Assembly: GCA_030704615.1 (NCBI GenBank)
Contig: CM060733.1
Coordinates: forward strand, 9,426,001 to 9,486,000
Length of the DNA: 60,000 nucleotides
Source of the DNA: Takakia lepidozioides
Taxonomy: Eukaryota; Streptophyta; Takakiopsida; Takakiales; Takakiaceae
Direction of reading: 5' to 3'
In this document: in pieces, positions 19,931-30,786 of the stretch
How the letters are laid out: every line of letters starts with the position of its first letter
Position numbering within the stretch: the stretch's first letter is position 1
Position numbers and translations under genes: made by a program
The notes under the pieces: model-generated
The model's input: the letters and a program-made list of their open reading frames with translations, nothing else
Told to the model about the DNA's origin: nothing
The model's database searches: none

Positions 19931-20460
19931 ATGTCCCTAACCCCCTCTCCACAAGGTAACGGGGTAGAGAACCTGTTGCGGCTTATGGTTTGGAATACTA
20001 AGTTCCTAACATAGCCTACACATGTACTTGCATGACCATGGGAATATCATGAAGATACTCCTCAAACTGCCCTCCACGAGCTTCAAAATTCGGCCTTCAA
20101 GACCACATGCCAGTCCTTAGGCAGTCCACCAGTGCCTCCACGAGTCAGCACAGGCCGTCCACAGGTCAACACGGGCCTCTCTCTGAGGCATTGAGGGCAT
20201 ATGCTTTGGACACGAAATGAGCAAGGCTTGTCAATTTGCAATAAACGATGAGAAGATGTCTCACAACTTGGAGCCCATATTCATCAAAGACACACAATCA
20301 ACAATTTAATCGCGTATTACTTGGCCACAAAATCTGGTATGTTGCAATTACTTTTAATACATATCTGAGTTTTTGAGCAATTTGTAGTATTTATGTTTTC
20401 ATTTATAATCGAGCAGATTATTGGCCGACATCCACATATTAATCACATTGAGTTTGCATT
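19931..20460. other. No gene seen; probable 5' flank of retroelement copy 1
   Basis: There is no coding sequence. The stretch may hold the unrecognised LTR or leader of the methyltransferase retroelement. Short repeated phrases (AGTCCACCAGTGCCTCCACGAG and similar) occur near 20110-20170. Confidence 0.3.
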
Positions 20461-21572
20461 TGTGTCTTAGGTAAAGGGCGACAAGAATGGAACAAAGCAT
20501 GTGAAGATGCTGGTTTGCGCCCTTGAAAATTAAATATGCCATTGAAAACAAGGTTCGCATCCAAAGTGGTAATGTTTAAGCAAGCTTTGCAATATAGACC
20601 AGCAATATTGCTCTGCTAAGTCGGCAAACGGTTGCCCTTCAAGGCCGAGATCCATCCGCACAAACTTTGGCCGTCGCAGGACTTGGCTCATATAGGGAGT
20701 TTGGTGGGTCGTGTAATTCAAATTGCTCAGACCTACGACTCGCATATGCTTTTACCGCTACTAACGTCGATATTAAAATTGAAAAAAAAAAAAAAAAAAA
20801 AAAAAACAGTCCATTGGTGGATCCGGATCTAAATGTGATAATTGAACATAATGACCAAGGTGTTTTTGAATATGCCCATGCGGTATTTGGAGCTGGAATT
20901 TTAGAGGATGACACCACCCATGAAAATGTAAGAGCTGGTTATTTTTGAATTTATGCATCTTGTAGTTTGAATGATGGATTTTTTATATGTGCATTGTTGA
21001 TTGATTGAGTTGTAATTGTCTTTAGGCTTCGTAGATGGTTCAAAAACAATTTAGTTCATGGGCAAGGTCCTCATTTACTAATGTTGTCGTCATTTGCTAT
21101 TGGTTGAGGTGTCATTATGATGACTGATATGTAGTTATGTATGATGTCCCCCCCCACCCCTGATACGCCGCGAGTTATCTTGTTCCGTTACATAATAGTG
21201 CCACCCAAATCTGCCGAGAAGCCACTCGAATGGTGTTAGGTACATGAAAGCAAACTCCCTATGGTCGCATTTTTAGCACGACATAGCCTTGGCATTCCTG
21301 GAAATCAGATTGAGACCGAACAAGTGTTCTCTATTGCTGGTCTCCTCACTGGCCTTCGGCGATGTCGTCTTGGATCACGCAATCTCGACTTGTTTGTTTT
21401 TCTTGTGAAAAACTGGCTGGATGACCCACGTGTTGGCTGTGAAGCTTTTGTATGCAATAATTTGGATGACTTTGGTGAGGCGGAAATAGACTTACTAGAT
21501 GAATTACAAGAGGAATTTCAGATGGATTGTGATGAAATGGTGGAACAAAATCTGGATGATTTTGAAATGTAG
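20460..21572 (+). pseudogene. hAT transposase remnant with C-terminal dimerisation domain
   Basis: The last part (21190-21572) reads SAEKPLEW then VAFLARHSLGIPGNQIETEQ and VFSIAGLLTGLRRCRLGSRN, the hAT C-terminal dimerisation region. It ends with an acidic tail (EEFQMDCDEMVEQNLDDFEM). Upstream exon-like pieces near 20630-20780 and 20807-20945 flank a 25-base poly-A run. A stop interrupts the text near 21240. The N-terminal and catalytic parts are missing or unrecognisable. Confidence 0.65.
20782..20806 (+). repeat. Poly-A tract, 25 bases
   Basis: Uninterrupted A run inside the hAT remnant. It may be a simple expansion or the scar of a poly-A-tailed insertion; no target duplication is evident. 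Confidence 0.9.
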
Positions 21573-21650
21573 ATGAAAATTTTATTCTTCATTTCATTTT
21601 ATCTTTCAATTTTATGTGAGTTAATTAAACATGCTCATAGCCTCAACATA

Positions 21651-21700
21651 CCCTACCCTTATTTTATCTTATTATACCCGACGGATAAGGGTAGGGTATA
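21651..21700. repeat. Stem-loop TACCCTACCCTTAT / ATAAGGGTAGGGTA
   Basis: Perfect 14-bp arms about 20 bases apart, followed by further TACCC/GGGTA motifs to about 21905. It lies downstream of the hAT C-terminus and may be hAT subterminal sequence. Confidence 0.6.
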
Positions 21701-21879
21701 TTTTATTACCTGGACCCTTAATTTACCCTGGCCCTGAGGGTATGTTATATGAATACCCGGATATACCCTGATCCGACTCATTATTCATATCTTATTTTAC
21801 CATGACCCGACCCGGATTGTATGTGCACACAAATTTGAAACCCGGACCCGGAGGGTCCATTTTTTTATTTTATTCAAAC

Positions 21880-23345
21880 GGGTTAACCCAAACCTTGAGG
21901 GTATATTGAAATCAATATACCCGCCCAACACTGGTGTCCACTCCTCAAGTCTATTTCTGAAAACATTTGTGCACCACGCAAGTAATTAAATAGACCATCA
22001 ATTCTAAGAAGTGGATATTTGTTCTTTACAATTAGCTTATTAAGCCATCTGTAATCAACACACAACCTTTATAAAGTTCCATATTTTTTTTCCTTAAACA
22101 ACACAGGTGCTCTCCATGGAGATTTGCTCGATCTAATATAGTCTTTATCCACTAGATCATTTAGTTGTCTCTCCAATTCTTCATTCTCTAAGAGAGACAT
22201 TCTCTAAGAGAGAATGTCGTCGGTAAGGGATTCTGGAGATAGGAACAGCTGCAGGGCCATGTCAATTGCATGATCTACATCCCTTCTTGGAGGTAATCTA
22301 GGAAGGTCATCTGGAAATATATCAGAGAATTCTCTCAACACTGCGTTAATGTTTCCATCCTCAGACGATATAGCAATAACAATACCACATTCTTGACTTT
22401 CATGTACACTCACATAAAATAGTTCGTCTCTCTTCCGAGCACACATTTTCATCTGAGTTCCAGAAAGGAAGGGCACGTCTAATGACTGACCGTTTGGTAA
22501 GACTCCTGTGACAGTACGGCATGCAACTTGAGCATCCACTTAGCCACTGCATATCAATAATGGCGTTGTATCTTGAGCCATCCCAAATTTCAAAATCAAC
22601 CTTTGTCCTCATCCCTTGCATCTCAAAGTTATGACTCATAGTATCTTACTGTTTGGAAATCTACTACTTCCATCAGGAAGCAAGATAGTGCTCGGTTCTG
22701 CCATCACTACTTATAAGATCTTGTCTTTGTCTGCTAGCCTCTAAGATAGAAAGTTATGAGAACTTATACAAAGTTGTGAGAACTTCCAGGATCGATAAGA
22801 ATGGACGTCGTAGGCTCACTTTCCATCCACACAACCTTCAAGCCTGGTGACATTGGGATTGAAATATTTAATCCTGTCATTCATCACTGCAGCTGATATT
22901 CTCAATTGCTTTACACGTTCGTCAACATCCATCTTTCGATCTTCCACCTCCTGGACCATATTGCCGCAGATTGAACTTGACCTATTCTCGTAGGACAATG
23001 AAAAGATCTATGTCATCTCTCATGGCAAATAAAAAAAGCCCAGAGGTTTTTGAGTCTTTTGTTCCTTGTCTGTCAGACGTTTGGTCATTGATTGAGGTCG
23101 AGGCTTCTAAAGGGTACAATTGGTCTCGTGAACTTCTCCTTAAACTCTTCTAATTATTTTTCTTGCTTGCGACAAAAGATAACTTATTTGGCATGTACTC
23201 CAATTCTCCAAGCGCACTTGCAGCAAAGTGTGTTTTCCTTTGCCTTACCTATCATTTGTAAGGATGTTGTCCAAATCTTATCAGCGTCAGTATAATCATC
23301 GCTGAAATTTTTTTCAAGTGTCTCAAGGAAGGAAATGATCTTTGT
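21880..23345 (-). pseudogene. Decayed Ty3/gypsy gag-pol remnant
   Basis: Minus-strand fragments in order: a gag-like piece (TKIISFLETLEKNFSDDYTD, 23340-23190), a protease-linker piece (VDFEIWDGSRYNAIIDMQWL, about 22610-22550), a pre-RT linker (VLREFSDIFPDDLPRLPPRRDVDHAID, about 22350-22250) and an RT fragment ([19 protein letters not shown]...[23 protein letters not shown], 22065-21930). The RT is frameshifted from VDYR onward and truncated. It is a distinct, older family than the element at 4821-19702. Confidence 0.7.
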
Positions 23346-24179
23346 ACAAGGTGTAACTAAACGAGGGCAGCAAATGCGTGAGCAAAATCCGTGAGCAGAT
23401 TCCCCCAAGCGTGAGCAGATTACTGATGCGGACCCTAAAACCGAGGGAACAAGTGGGCCTATTGCCGTGGACGCAATCTCCACTGCAATGACGCAATCTC
23501 CTCTCCATCGGACCGAAGACAGACAGGCTCCATGACGATAATGTGTCACGAATGTGCGATGAAAAATTTACGGATGAATGTTGTCAAGTTATTTTACCAC
23601 TAGTGTGAAACTAGCTAGGAAATACCTAGCTTTTACATATTGACATTTGGGATTGGCCCAAGTGTCAATCCAGGGGTCAAGACAGATTTAGGCCCTGGAG
23701 TGGTTATCTTCACGGCAAGCGCGGGAGGCTCATCTTTCTCGAGTTGAGCCTCACCGCGCCTAGCTATGGCGCCGTAGTGTGGATTCTCCATGGCGTGGGG
23801 TGCACTTGGCTTGACTTGTATTTGAGTGATGAGGTTATATATGCATGAGTTTATGCTTCAGCTTTGTGAGCTCGCATGAGCTTGTGCTTGTATTCTTCTT
23901 CGTTATCACTCGAGAAAGATGAGCCCGTATCTGTAAGTGCCAGATACGAGTTAGTTGTAGCACTTGTGGTTTTTGCTTGAGAATGAGAGAAACCAAGTTG
24001 TTATGCAAGGAGCACCGTGGAGCTCTTGGTTGTTAGAAGCGGAGGCGATGTGGGTTACGAGGTAGACCTTGGCATTCGATCTTCAGCTTCAGAGATGAAA
24101 GCACCATGCTGCAGGTAATTCCAGAGCACCTTGATGGTTTCAGATTGTGTGCATGCATGAGCAAGCACCAGGGATGCCT
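23346..24179. other. No gene seen
   Basis: There is no supported coding sequence. Repeated GTGAGC-type words occur at 23371-23420. Text at 23700-24060 is unrecognised intergenic sequence. Confidence 0.3.
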
Positions 24180-24360
24180 CGGCGTGAGCCTAGTCACGTG
24201 AGCGCGTGAGCGCAACTGCGCTCACGCCACGTCACCTTGCGCAAATGCCACGTCATGGGGCTCACTCCACATCATCACACGTGAAGGCCGCGTCACCACG
24301 CGCCCAAAAAGAAGTGGAGTGTATTCCCGCGGATTGGCACCCTTTACCGTGGAAACAAGC
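24180..24360 (+). repeat. CpG-rich hairpin block, locus 2
   Basis: It contains a hairpin with 11-bp arms GCGTGAGCGCA / TGCGCTCACGC, the phrase CGCCACGTCA, and then paired CCGCGGATTGG and ACCGTGGAA motifs (about 24326-24354). It is homologous to locus 3 in the same orientation and to locus 1 in inverse orientation. The paired motifs face the 3' end of the methyltransferase gene at 25201, as they do at locus 1. Confidence 0.5.
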
Positions 24361-24384
24361 TGGACGACATAATAAAAGGCATTG

Positions 24385-24735
24385 AATAAAGGATGGATGA
24401 ATGTACAGTTGGATGATAAACAGATGAGTGTGAAAAATGAATGTAGATGGATGAATGAGGGATGGATAAGAGTAAAATGGATGAATGTATAATGGATGTT
24501 GAGCAATGACAAAAATTCATGACAGGAAGATGCATGACCAAAACTTTTGACGAATGCACAACGTATATGAAATGAGTGTGGAAGGTTTGTGGGGTGGATT
24601 AAAGAGTACAGAGGATGAATGTACAATGGATGTTGAACAAAGGAAAAAATTCATGAATGGAGCACGCATGAATACACTGTAAATGAATGCACAATGGATA
24701 TGAGAAGAGTCAGGGAGGTTTGTGAGATGGATTCA
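24385..24735 (+). repeat. GGATGAATG-type minisatellite with a ~137-bp direct duplication
   Basis: Dense ATGGATGAATGT words run from 24388 to 24500. A longer unit starting ATGGATGTTGA at 24491 repeats imperfectly at 24628. No coding sequence is seen. Confidence 0.6.
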
Positions 24736-27211
24736 TACATATTGCAATTTAAATGAAAGTTGATTCTGTGATTATTATTTGTTCTAAAGGAACAACTACG
24801 GTGGAGGAAGGGGATTCAACGTTTTCCAGATAGTATGAAAATGAATATTAAAAGAATACAGTTCAGTCTGACTCAAAGTCAGTACAATGTATCCCCGCTT
24901 CCTCTGCATCTAAGTCTATGTATTTTAGAACACCGGATCCACGCTGGATACACCTACGGCTGGCCACTAAAAAGTCAGGGGATAGGGACTCGGCCGCGTG
25001 AAGTGCCATTGCTTCGGCATAAACAGGAAGCAGAAAATTGGAAAGGGGGCTGTCGAAAACAGATTCGCCAGAAATGACTGTATCTCCTGAAGATCCACCG
25101 CTGCCTTTCCTGAAAGACAGTCTGAAAAAGTTATTACTGTAACTTTGATGTTATTGAGAAATTGAGTATGGCTCCCAAAGAGGGTTTAGCACTTACTCAC
25201 ATGAAAAGTCGTTGTCCACCTGCTTATCTTCGGGATCGTCATCATTTCAAATTTGAATCCGATCAGTCTGTGTGCCTGAAGTGGAGCCAGACAAAAGGGG
25301 GAGGAGCACTGTGTTGTAGAGGTCAGAATCATCCTCCATGCCAAAAATGCTTCTTCCGCCTGCCTTGCATGCATGGTAAGTTGCTCCTGCACCACACAGG
25401 AGGACATGAACAGTTTGGTGGGGGGGATTTAAGCAGATGAAACTGTTGAAAGAAAACCAATTCGGAAGGGAAAGAACGAACCTGTGGACACAAAAAGATC
25501 GACCACCCGTGCAGAGCGGTGGCTGCATGACTCCAGCAATTTTTGCATGAACGCTGGGGACTTTTCCTTTGCACCTCTCTAGGGAGTGCCATCTGGTCTC
25601 TTCAGAGTCTGACTGGACTGCATGAAGTTGTACAAAATGTCATCGACATGGGGCTCATAGGGGGGGTTGAAGAAACAACCCTGGTCAGAAATCTCAAAGC
25701 TGCGGATGGAGGATGGTGTCTTTGAGGTGCGAATCCTCCGCAGGCAGATCGCCTCGAACATCCTCGTCTGCCAAAGATAGCAGGTTAGTGTGGTAAACAC
25801 AATCTATAGTGGAAGTGTGTACATCGGCTATTCAGAACTCAGACACAAAAAAATCATTTTTATCACGAATCGGTGATGATCGTTGTCGATCATAACAGAT
25901 TCTACTAGAGTGGAGCTGCAGAGAACATTGAAACTCATCATGAAAGCACAAGCAGAAGGGAGACGGCATACCAGCTGACCAGGGAAACCCCTTTCACAAG
26001 GTAGAGGCTGTTCACACAATTCCATGTGCGCAAAACTTCAAACCCTGAAGACTTGAGGTATGATGCCAATGCCCGACGACTATCATTGTCACATGACTGA
26101 AAAAGCAGAAGTGTCCCTGCATCAGAGAGGAAGTTATTACAGAACCCGAACACCCAACTCCAGTAGTTGTCCTCGAATTTGTTCCAGCCTGGCGTCTTGC
26201 CCTTTGGAAGAACTTTTGGCACAGCCTGGCCATCCGGAATGTCGAGAATGACAATGTCGGCCGCATAAGTTTTCTGCACACCACACGAAGGTGGGACCTG
26301 TGCTCACCTACAACAGACATGTTTTTTATAAGAACGAAAGCAAGAATATTTTCAAAGAACGAGACTGAAATACTGCCAACGAAACTTTCAGAGAAAAAGG
26401 AAAGAAACTGAATTCTCACCAGATTGAGGAATGAGATTATATTGTCCCAGGTAGGCGATGGCACCCCAGTGTATCCTCTCTTTCGACTCTGCATCATCGA
26501 CAGCCAACCCTCATTAACAATTTTCATCTCTCCTGCCGAATCAGAACGGGAAGGGTGTGGCTTGGCATCGAACACGCACTGAACAGTGCGGGTATATCTT
26601 CCAGCAGTAAAGTCCTGCCCACTCTCCATCTCCTTTTCTTTCTCCTTCCCCTTGTCCTTTTCCTTCTCTTTGGACTTGTCTTTGTCCTTTGGCTTTGCTG
26701 GTGAGATGGCTATGACATCAACAGCCTTGTCTTTTGGTTTGCGGCCCGCCTTCTTTCCCTTCTGCGGCGTTCCCTGAGCATCAGGCTCCTTGGCAGCCAA
26801 TGTTGCTATGTTTTGTTGGTACTCTTTGTCAGTCAAAGGCGCCAGCATCTCAGCGTTATTGTTCAAGTATTTCATATGCTGTTCTTGAAAGGTCGTGTGC
26901 TCCGGTGGGCAGTCAAGGTACCACCCACAGTCTCTGAAGTGAGAAGGACTCCAGTCCTTCAATATCCCTGCAGTATACATGGTTGGATCGTTTGCAGGGT
27001 CCGACCACATGTCAAGATAGTCTGGAATTCCGCTCAGGTGATTTCCTTCCATAAGCACATATTTCGTGTACCTGAAAAAAGGAGATAAATCCCAACCCAC
27101 AAAAGCGCTCAGTGAGTAAGATGCAAGTAGAACAGAATGAAAAAAACATAGATTGAAATGGCTCTGAGAACTGCTCCAAGGACCTTTCAGGACCACACGA
27201 ATGCTCCAGAT

Positions 27212-27931
27212 GTGAATGTCGTCAACGCCATTCAAAACATTCCATTCAATGATACTGTAAATACACCCTAATCCAGGTGAATGCAAACTATCGTTTTGGA
27301 ATGACACAGACATAGAAGTGAATGTCGTCAACGACATTCACTAATCAAGCCTAATTATTCCTCAAATGAAGCAAAATCACAAGATGGAAATCATAAACTC
27401 GAGTAAGAAACCCTCCAGGAAAACTCAATGCACATTCATAACGAACATATCACTGAGGACCTCACAACAACACTGTATGTGAATGGCGTCAACGCCATTC
27501 ACAAAAATACCAACAAGGAACACTTAGCTCCCAATCCATGTAAATTCAAATTGTCGCTGTTGAATAATACAGACACAGAAGTGAATGTCGTCAACGACAT
27601 TCACTTTGGATTTCTCATAACAGAGCTTATCAAGCCTCCAGATTCCTCGCAAGAGGCAAAAACAATGCAGAACAACTGAATGTCTGCATTGACATTCAGC
27701 AATATGAAGTGAGGAACCCTCACTGTAACCTCTATGGACATTACAAAAATTTACATAACTCTGAGGACCTCTCAACAACTCCGGATGTGAATGTCGTCAA
27801 CGCCATTCAAGGACATTATCAATTCTAATCAGGGACACTATAATTACACCCTTAGATCCTAACCAGGTGAATTCATATACTCGCTTAAGAATGACTCAGA
27901 CAAAGAAGTGAATGTCGTCAACGACATTCAA
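27212..27931. repeat. Array of seven 24-nt palindromes in one intron (family A)
   Basis: Copies start at 27212, 27318, 27479, 27581, 27676, 27787 and 27908, each 24 nt. Most have arms GTGAATGTCG and CGACATTCAC with centre TCAA. Three copies have perfect arms of this type. The copy at 27479 changes both arms together (GGC/GCC), and that at 27676 changes both ends and centre (CTGAATGTC...GACATTCAG). All lie in the 940-bp intron 27072-28011 of the methyltransferase gene. Confidence 0.9.
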
Positions 27932-29801
27932 TCTGGATCTATGATTGCAATCCTTATGAAGCCACATTTTTTCCCAAAAAAAGCAGTAGAGTTTCAAGTA
28001 TGACATTGCACCTGTACACAACTCGCATCATGGCCCACTCTCCTCCAACCTGACTGTCAAAGTCGTTGGACCGTAAAATGTTACCATCTTTGGAGAACTC
28101 CCGGAAAAAACAGTATCTCCAGGTGAGACCTCTCCACTTCCTTATGTATGCCTCCAATGACATTTGGGGAGGGGAAACAATCGAAATGTTCAGGTCCTTC
28201 AAAGTCTGATCCAGCACAATGACGGCGCGCTTTTCGAGCTGCAAATAGTATATTTGTCAGAATTGCAAATAAGATACTCATCACATACTTGAAGAGAAGA
28301 AAACGGCATGTTTGAATACACACCTGACTCCAAAATGTAGCCTTGTGGAGCCAGTTATCAAACACCAAATCACTGATTCCTTCCACCTTTGTGCCAGGCT
28401 GTATGGTGCTCTTTGGGAACTGATTCAAGTCCTTTACTGTTTGATCTGAGTTCCATATCTCCAGCCACCTTATTTTTGTTTGTGGGTCGACCATCGATAT
28501 GGCCAGCCGGTGCAATTTCTCCTGCTGCATCTCCGGATGCACATGCTTGTCATAGTGTGTTTTGATCTGCTGAAGGAACTCAGGACCAAGTCCAGGATCT
28601 ACTATTCTAAGCTGCTTTCCGAAGGCGGACATCAATTTGGTTCTTCGCATTTCAAACTCCTTCTTTATTGCAGCTTCCACACCCTTTGATGTCCTTAGTT
28701 CCTCTGGTGTAGTGCGGTAATATTCGGATTTTCCCTTCTCAGCTGCCTCTGCCAGTTCTTGCTGCATTGATTCAAGTAGTGATTAGCTCCGAAGGGACTA
28801 CAAACATGTATTCAAAAAGTAAACAGAGTACAGACTCGGGCTTACCGCATACATGTACTCCAGAAACGCCTCTCGTGTCAAAGAATACCAAGTGCCTGCA
28901 GCTCTTCCTGTTTCGCACTTCTTGATGATATTGGGTGGTAGTACTGTCCGAAAATCATCCAGCTTCATCAGACCAATCCTCTGAATTCGGAATAGTGTGT
29001 GAACCAAGCTTGTTGTCACATGCGATTTCTCTGTCGATCTGCAAAAACATTGGAAACATTGCATTCCTTAACACTGTTTTTTGAGGATTAATAAGACACT
29101 ACAAGGGAATGAAATCTCCTGGATGACTTACTTGTTCACATCGTGCATAGCTGTAAGAAGCCTAGCGATGTCGTTTCCAGGATCCAAAACCATTGCCTCC
29201 ACAACAACATGCTTGTCTTTGTCTTTCGCATGGTGTTTCTGAATGTATCCCATCCATGCCAGCAATCGGTGGTTGCCGTCCCAGACGTAGAACATGTGGT
29301 TGCAGAATTGCTGGGTGTTCTTTCCCATCATGAGGCCCAGCTCGAACTCCTCATTGGCATCTTTCCAGCACTCATCCCAGTTATCACTGATCTCTGGAGA
29401 CACTAATGTGCTTTTCCCATTTATATCCGTCAGTGACACATAAAAAACTTGTGCACCAAGTTATATCCATGCACAAAATCACTCTCCAATTTTGTTATGT
29501 CATGGGAAAGAGGTGGACGCACAACAGGCATTGATATCATCCGGCACAGAGGGATGTCCAGACGCCCTCCAGATACGAGCATGTCCCTTATAACCTCCTG
29601 AGAGTTTACCTTCTGGAATGACATGAGTTCTTTCACCTTGTCAAGGTAGTGCACTTCAGATTCATCTGCTTCATCTGTATTCTCTGAGCTTTTTGCGGAC
29701 TCGTCCCCATCTCCAGATCCTTTCCCCTCTGATCCTGTAGGCTTCGACCTCACAGTTTTCTGCACGATGCCATTCAGTTCTGACTAAGTAATTTGCAAAT
29801 A

Positions 29802-30231
29802 GTGAATGGCGGTAACGACCATCACTCTGTCTCAAAGAAACTCACTATGAATGGTGTGAAACAATTCAGCACAATCTACACAAGCAAAGCTGATACTGCC
29901 GTATTCAAAACAAAAGCGAGAGCGATAGCGAACGGCGTTAACGACAATCACAAAAGATAACGACCTGCCGGATCGGTGTTGTGTAATGACATCTATGTGC
30001 AAGTGATTGGCAGCAACGACATTCAGTATAGTTTAGGGCGGACAGTAAGTGCAGATTATTCAGATTGACTCCACTGTGATTACCGTCGCCAGCATGGGAA
30101 GAGGAAGGACTGCTTGAAAGGCGTATGGTCTGAACAACGATGATTGACGGTATGCCGACCCTCACTCTCTCTTCAAACACATAGGTACATAAATCTCATG
30201 AGGAGAATCGAATGGCGTTAACGACGCTCGC
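29802..30231. repeat. Relaxed family-A palindromes in the first intron
   Basis: Four degenerate 24-nt relatives start at 29802, 29928, 30003 and 30208. They share a GGCGnTAACGAC-like core and imperfect GTGAATG/CATTCAC ends. They lie in the intron 29760-30482 of the same gene, with weaker traces near 30142 and 30309. Confidence 0.55.
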
Positions 30232-30786
30232 AATTCAGTAGTTCCTGCTAAAGAAGGGAAGAGGAAGGACTCCTTGAAAGGCAATCAGACAGACTGTATG
30301 ATCTGAACAACAGTGAATGACTGTACCGATAGTCACCCACTCATTGTGCGGTAAACCCTTAGCAAAGGAGTAGAAAGCAAATCACCTTTGTGATGGTCGG
30401 CAGCGACAATCCCTGTCTGGGACATTCCACTCAATCTCTACGCATATCTTCAACAATGAAATGTAAGTTAGATAAAACTTACTGGCACCTTCTTAGGTTT
30501 TGAAATTGGATCCCCTTCTGCAGCTTTCCTCTTCCCTCTCACATCTGCTGGAATTTCTGTCTGCTCTAGGGTTTCTGGACCTTCTCCCGGTTCGGCGTTC
30601 CGCGTTCCGCGTGCTTCCACCTCCTTCAGTGTCCCTGCGAATCATCTCTGCCTCCACAGGCTGGCGCACTCTTATCGCCGACTGTGTCACAGCCGCTGCC
30701 TCAGTCTCCGTCTGCTCTTCCGAATCAGTCTCCGCGTTCACCTGCTGCCTTGGCCCTGTGTTCTCCAACAAACGACGCCTCGTCAT

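Larger units (their letters stand above)
25201..30786 (-). pseudogene. Multi-exon ParB/Srx-like plus beta-class N6/N4 DNA methyltransferase gene, damaged
   Basis: Nine exons with GT-AG borders were placed by eye: 30786-30483, 29759-29132, 29038-28846, 28761-28324, 28238-28012, 27071-26420, 26273-25998, 25767-25482 and 25386-25201. Exon 2 holds a ParB/sulfiredoxin-like motif (VWDGNHRLLAWMGYI...NDIARLLTAMHDVNK). Exon 6 has a Lys/Glu-rich linker and a possible nuclear signal. Exon 7 has the beta-class motif IV region (ADIVILDIPDG...NFLSDAGTLLLFQS...LKSSGFEVLRTW), with DIPD in place of DPPY. Exons 8-9 carry motif X (KEKSPAFMQKLLE) and motif I (VVDLFVSTG|ATYHACKAGGRSIFGMEDD). Lesions: TAG 25579-25581, TGA 25247-25249, a likely 1-base loss in a T run near 29440, and a 7-base duplication near 30598-30611. 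DNA N6-adenine or N4-cytosine methylation is inferred for the ancestor only. Confidence 0.65.

Noticed and set aside
26586-26937. Plus-strand ORFs rich in Ser/Phe/Leu opposite the methyltransferase
   Set aside because: Antisense of the Lys/Glu-rich linker exon; no independent support.
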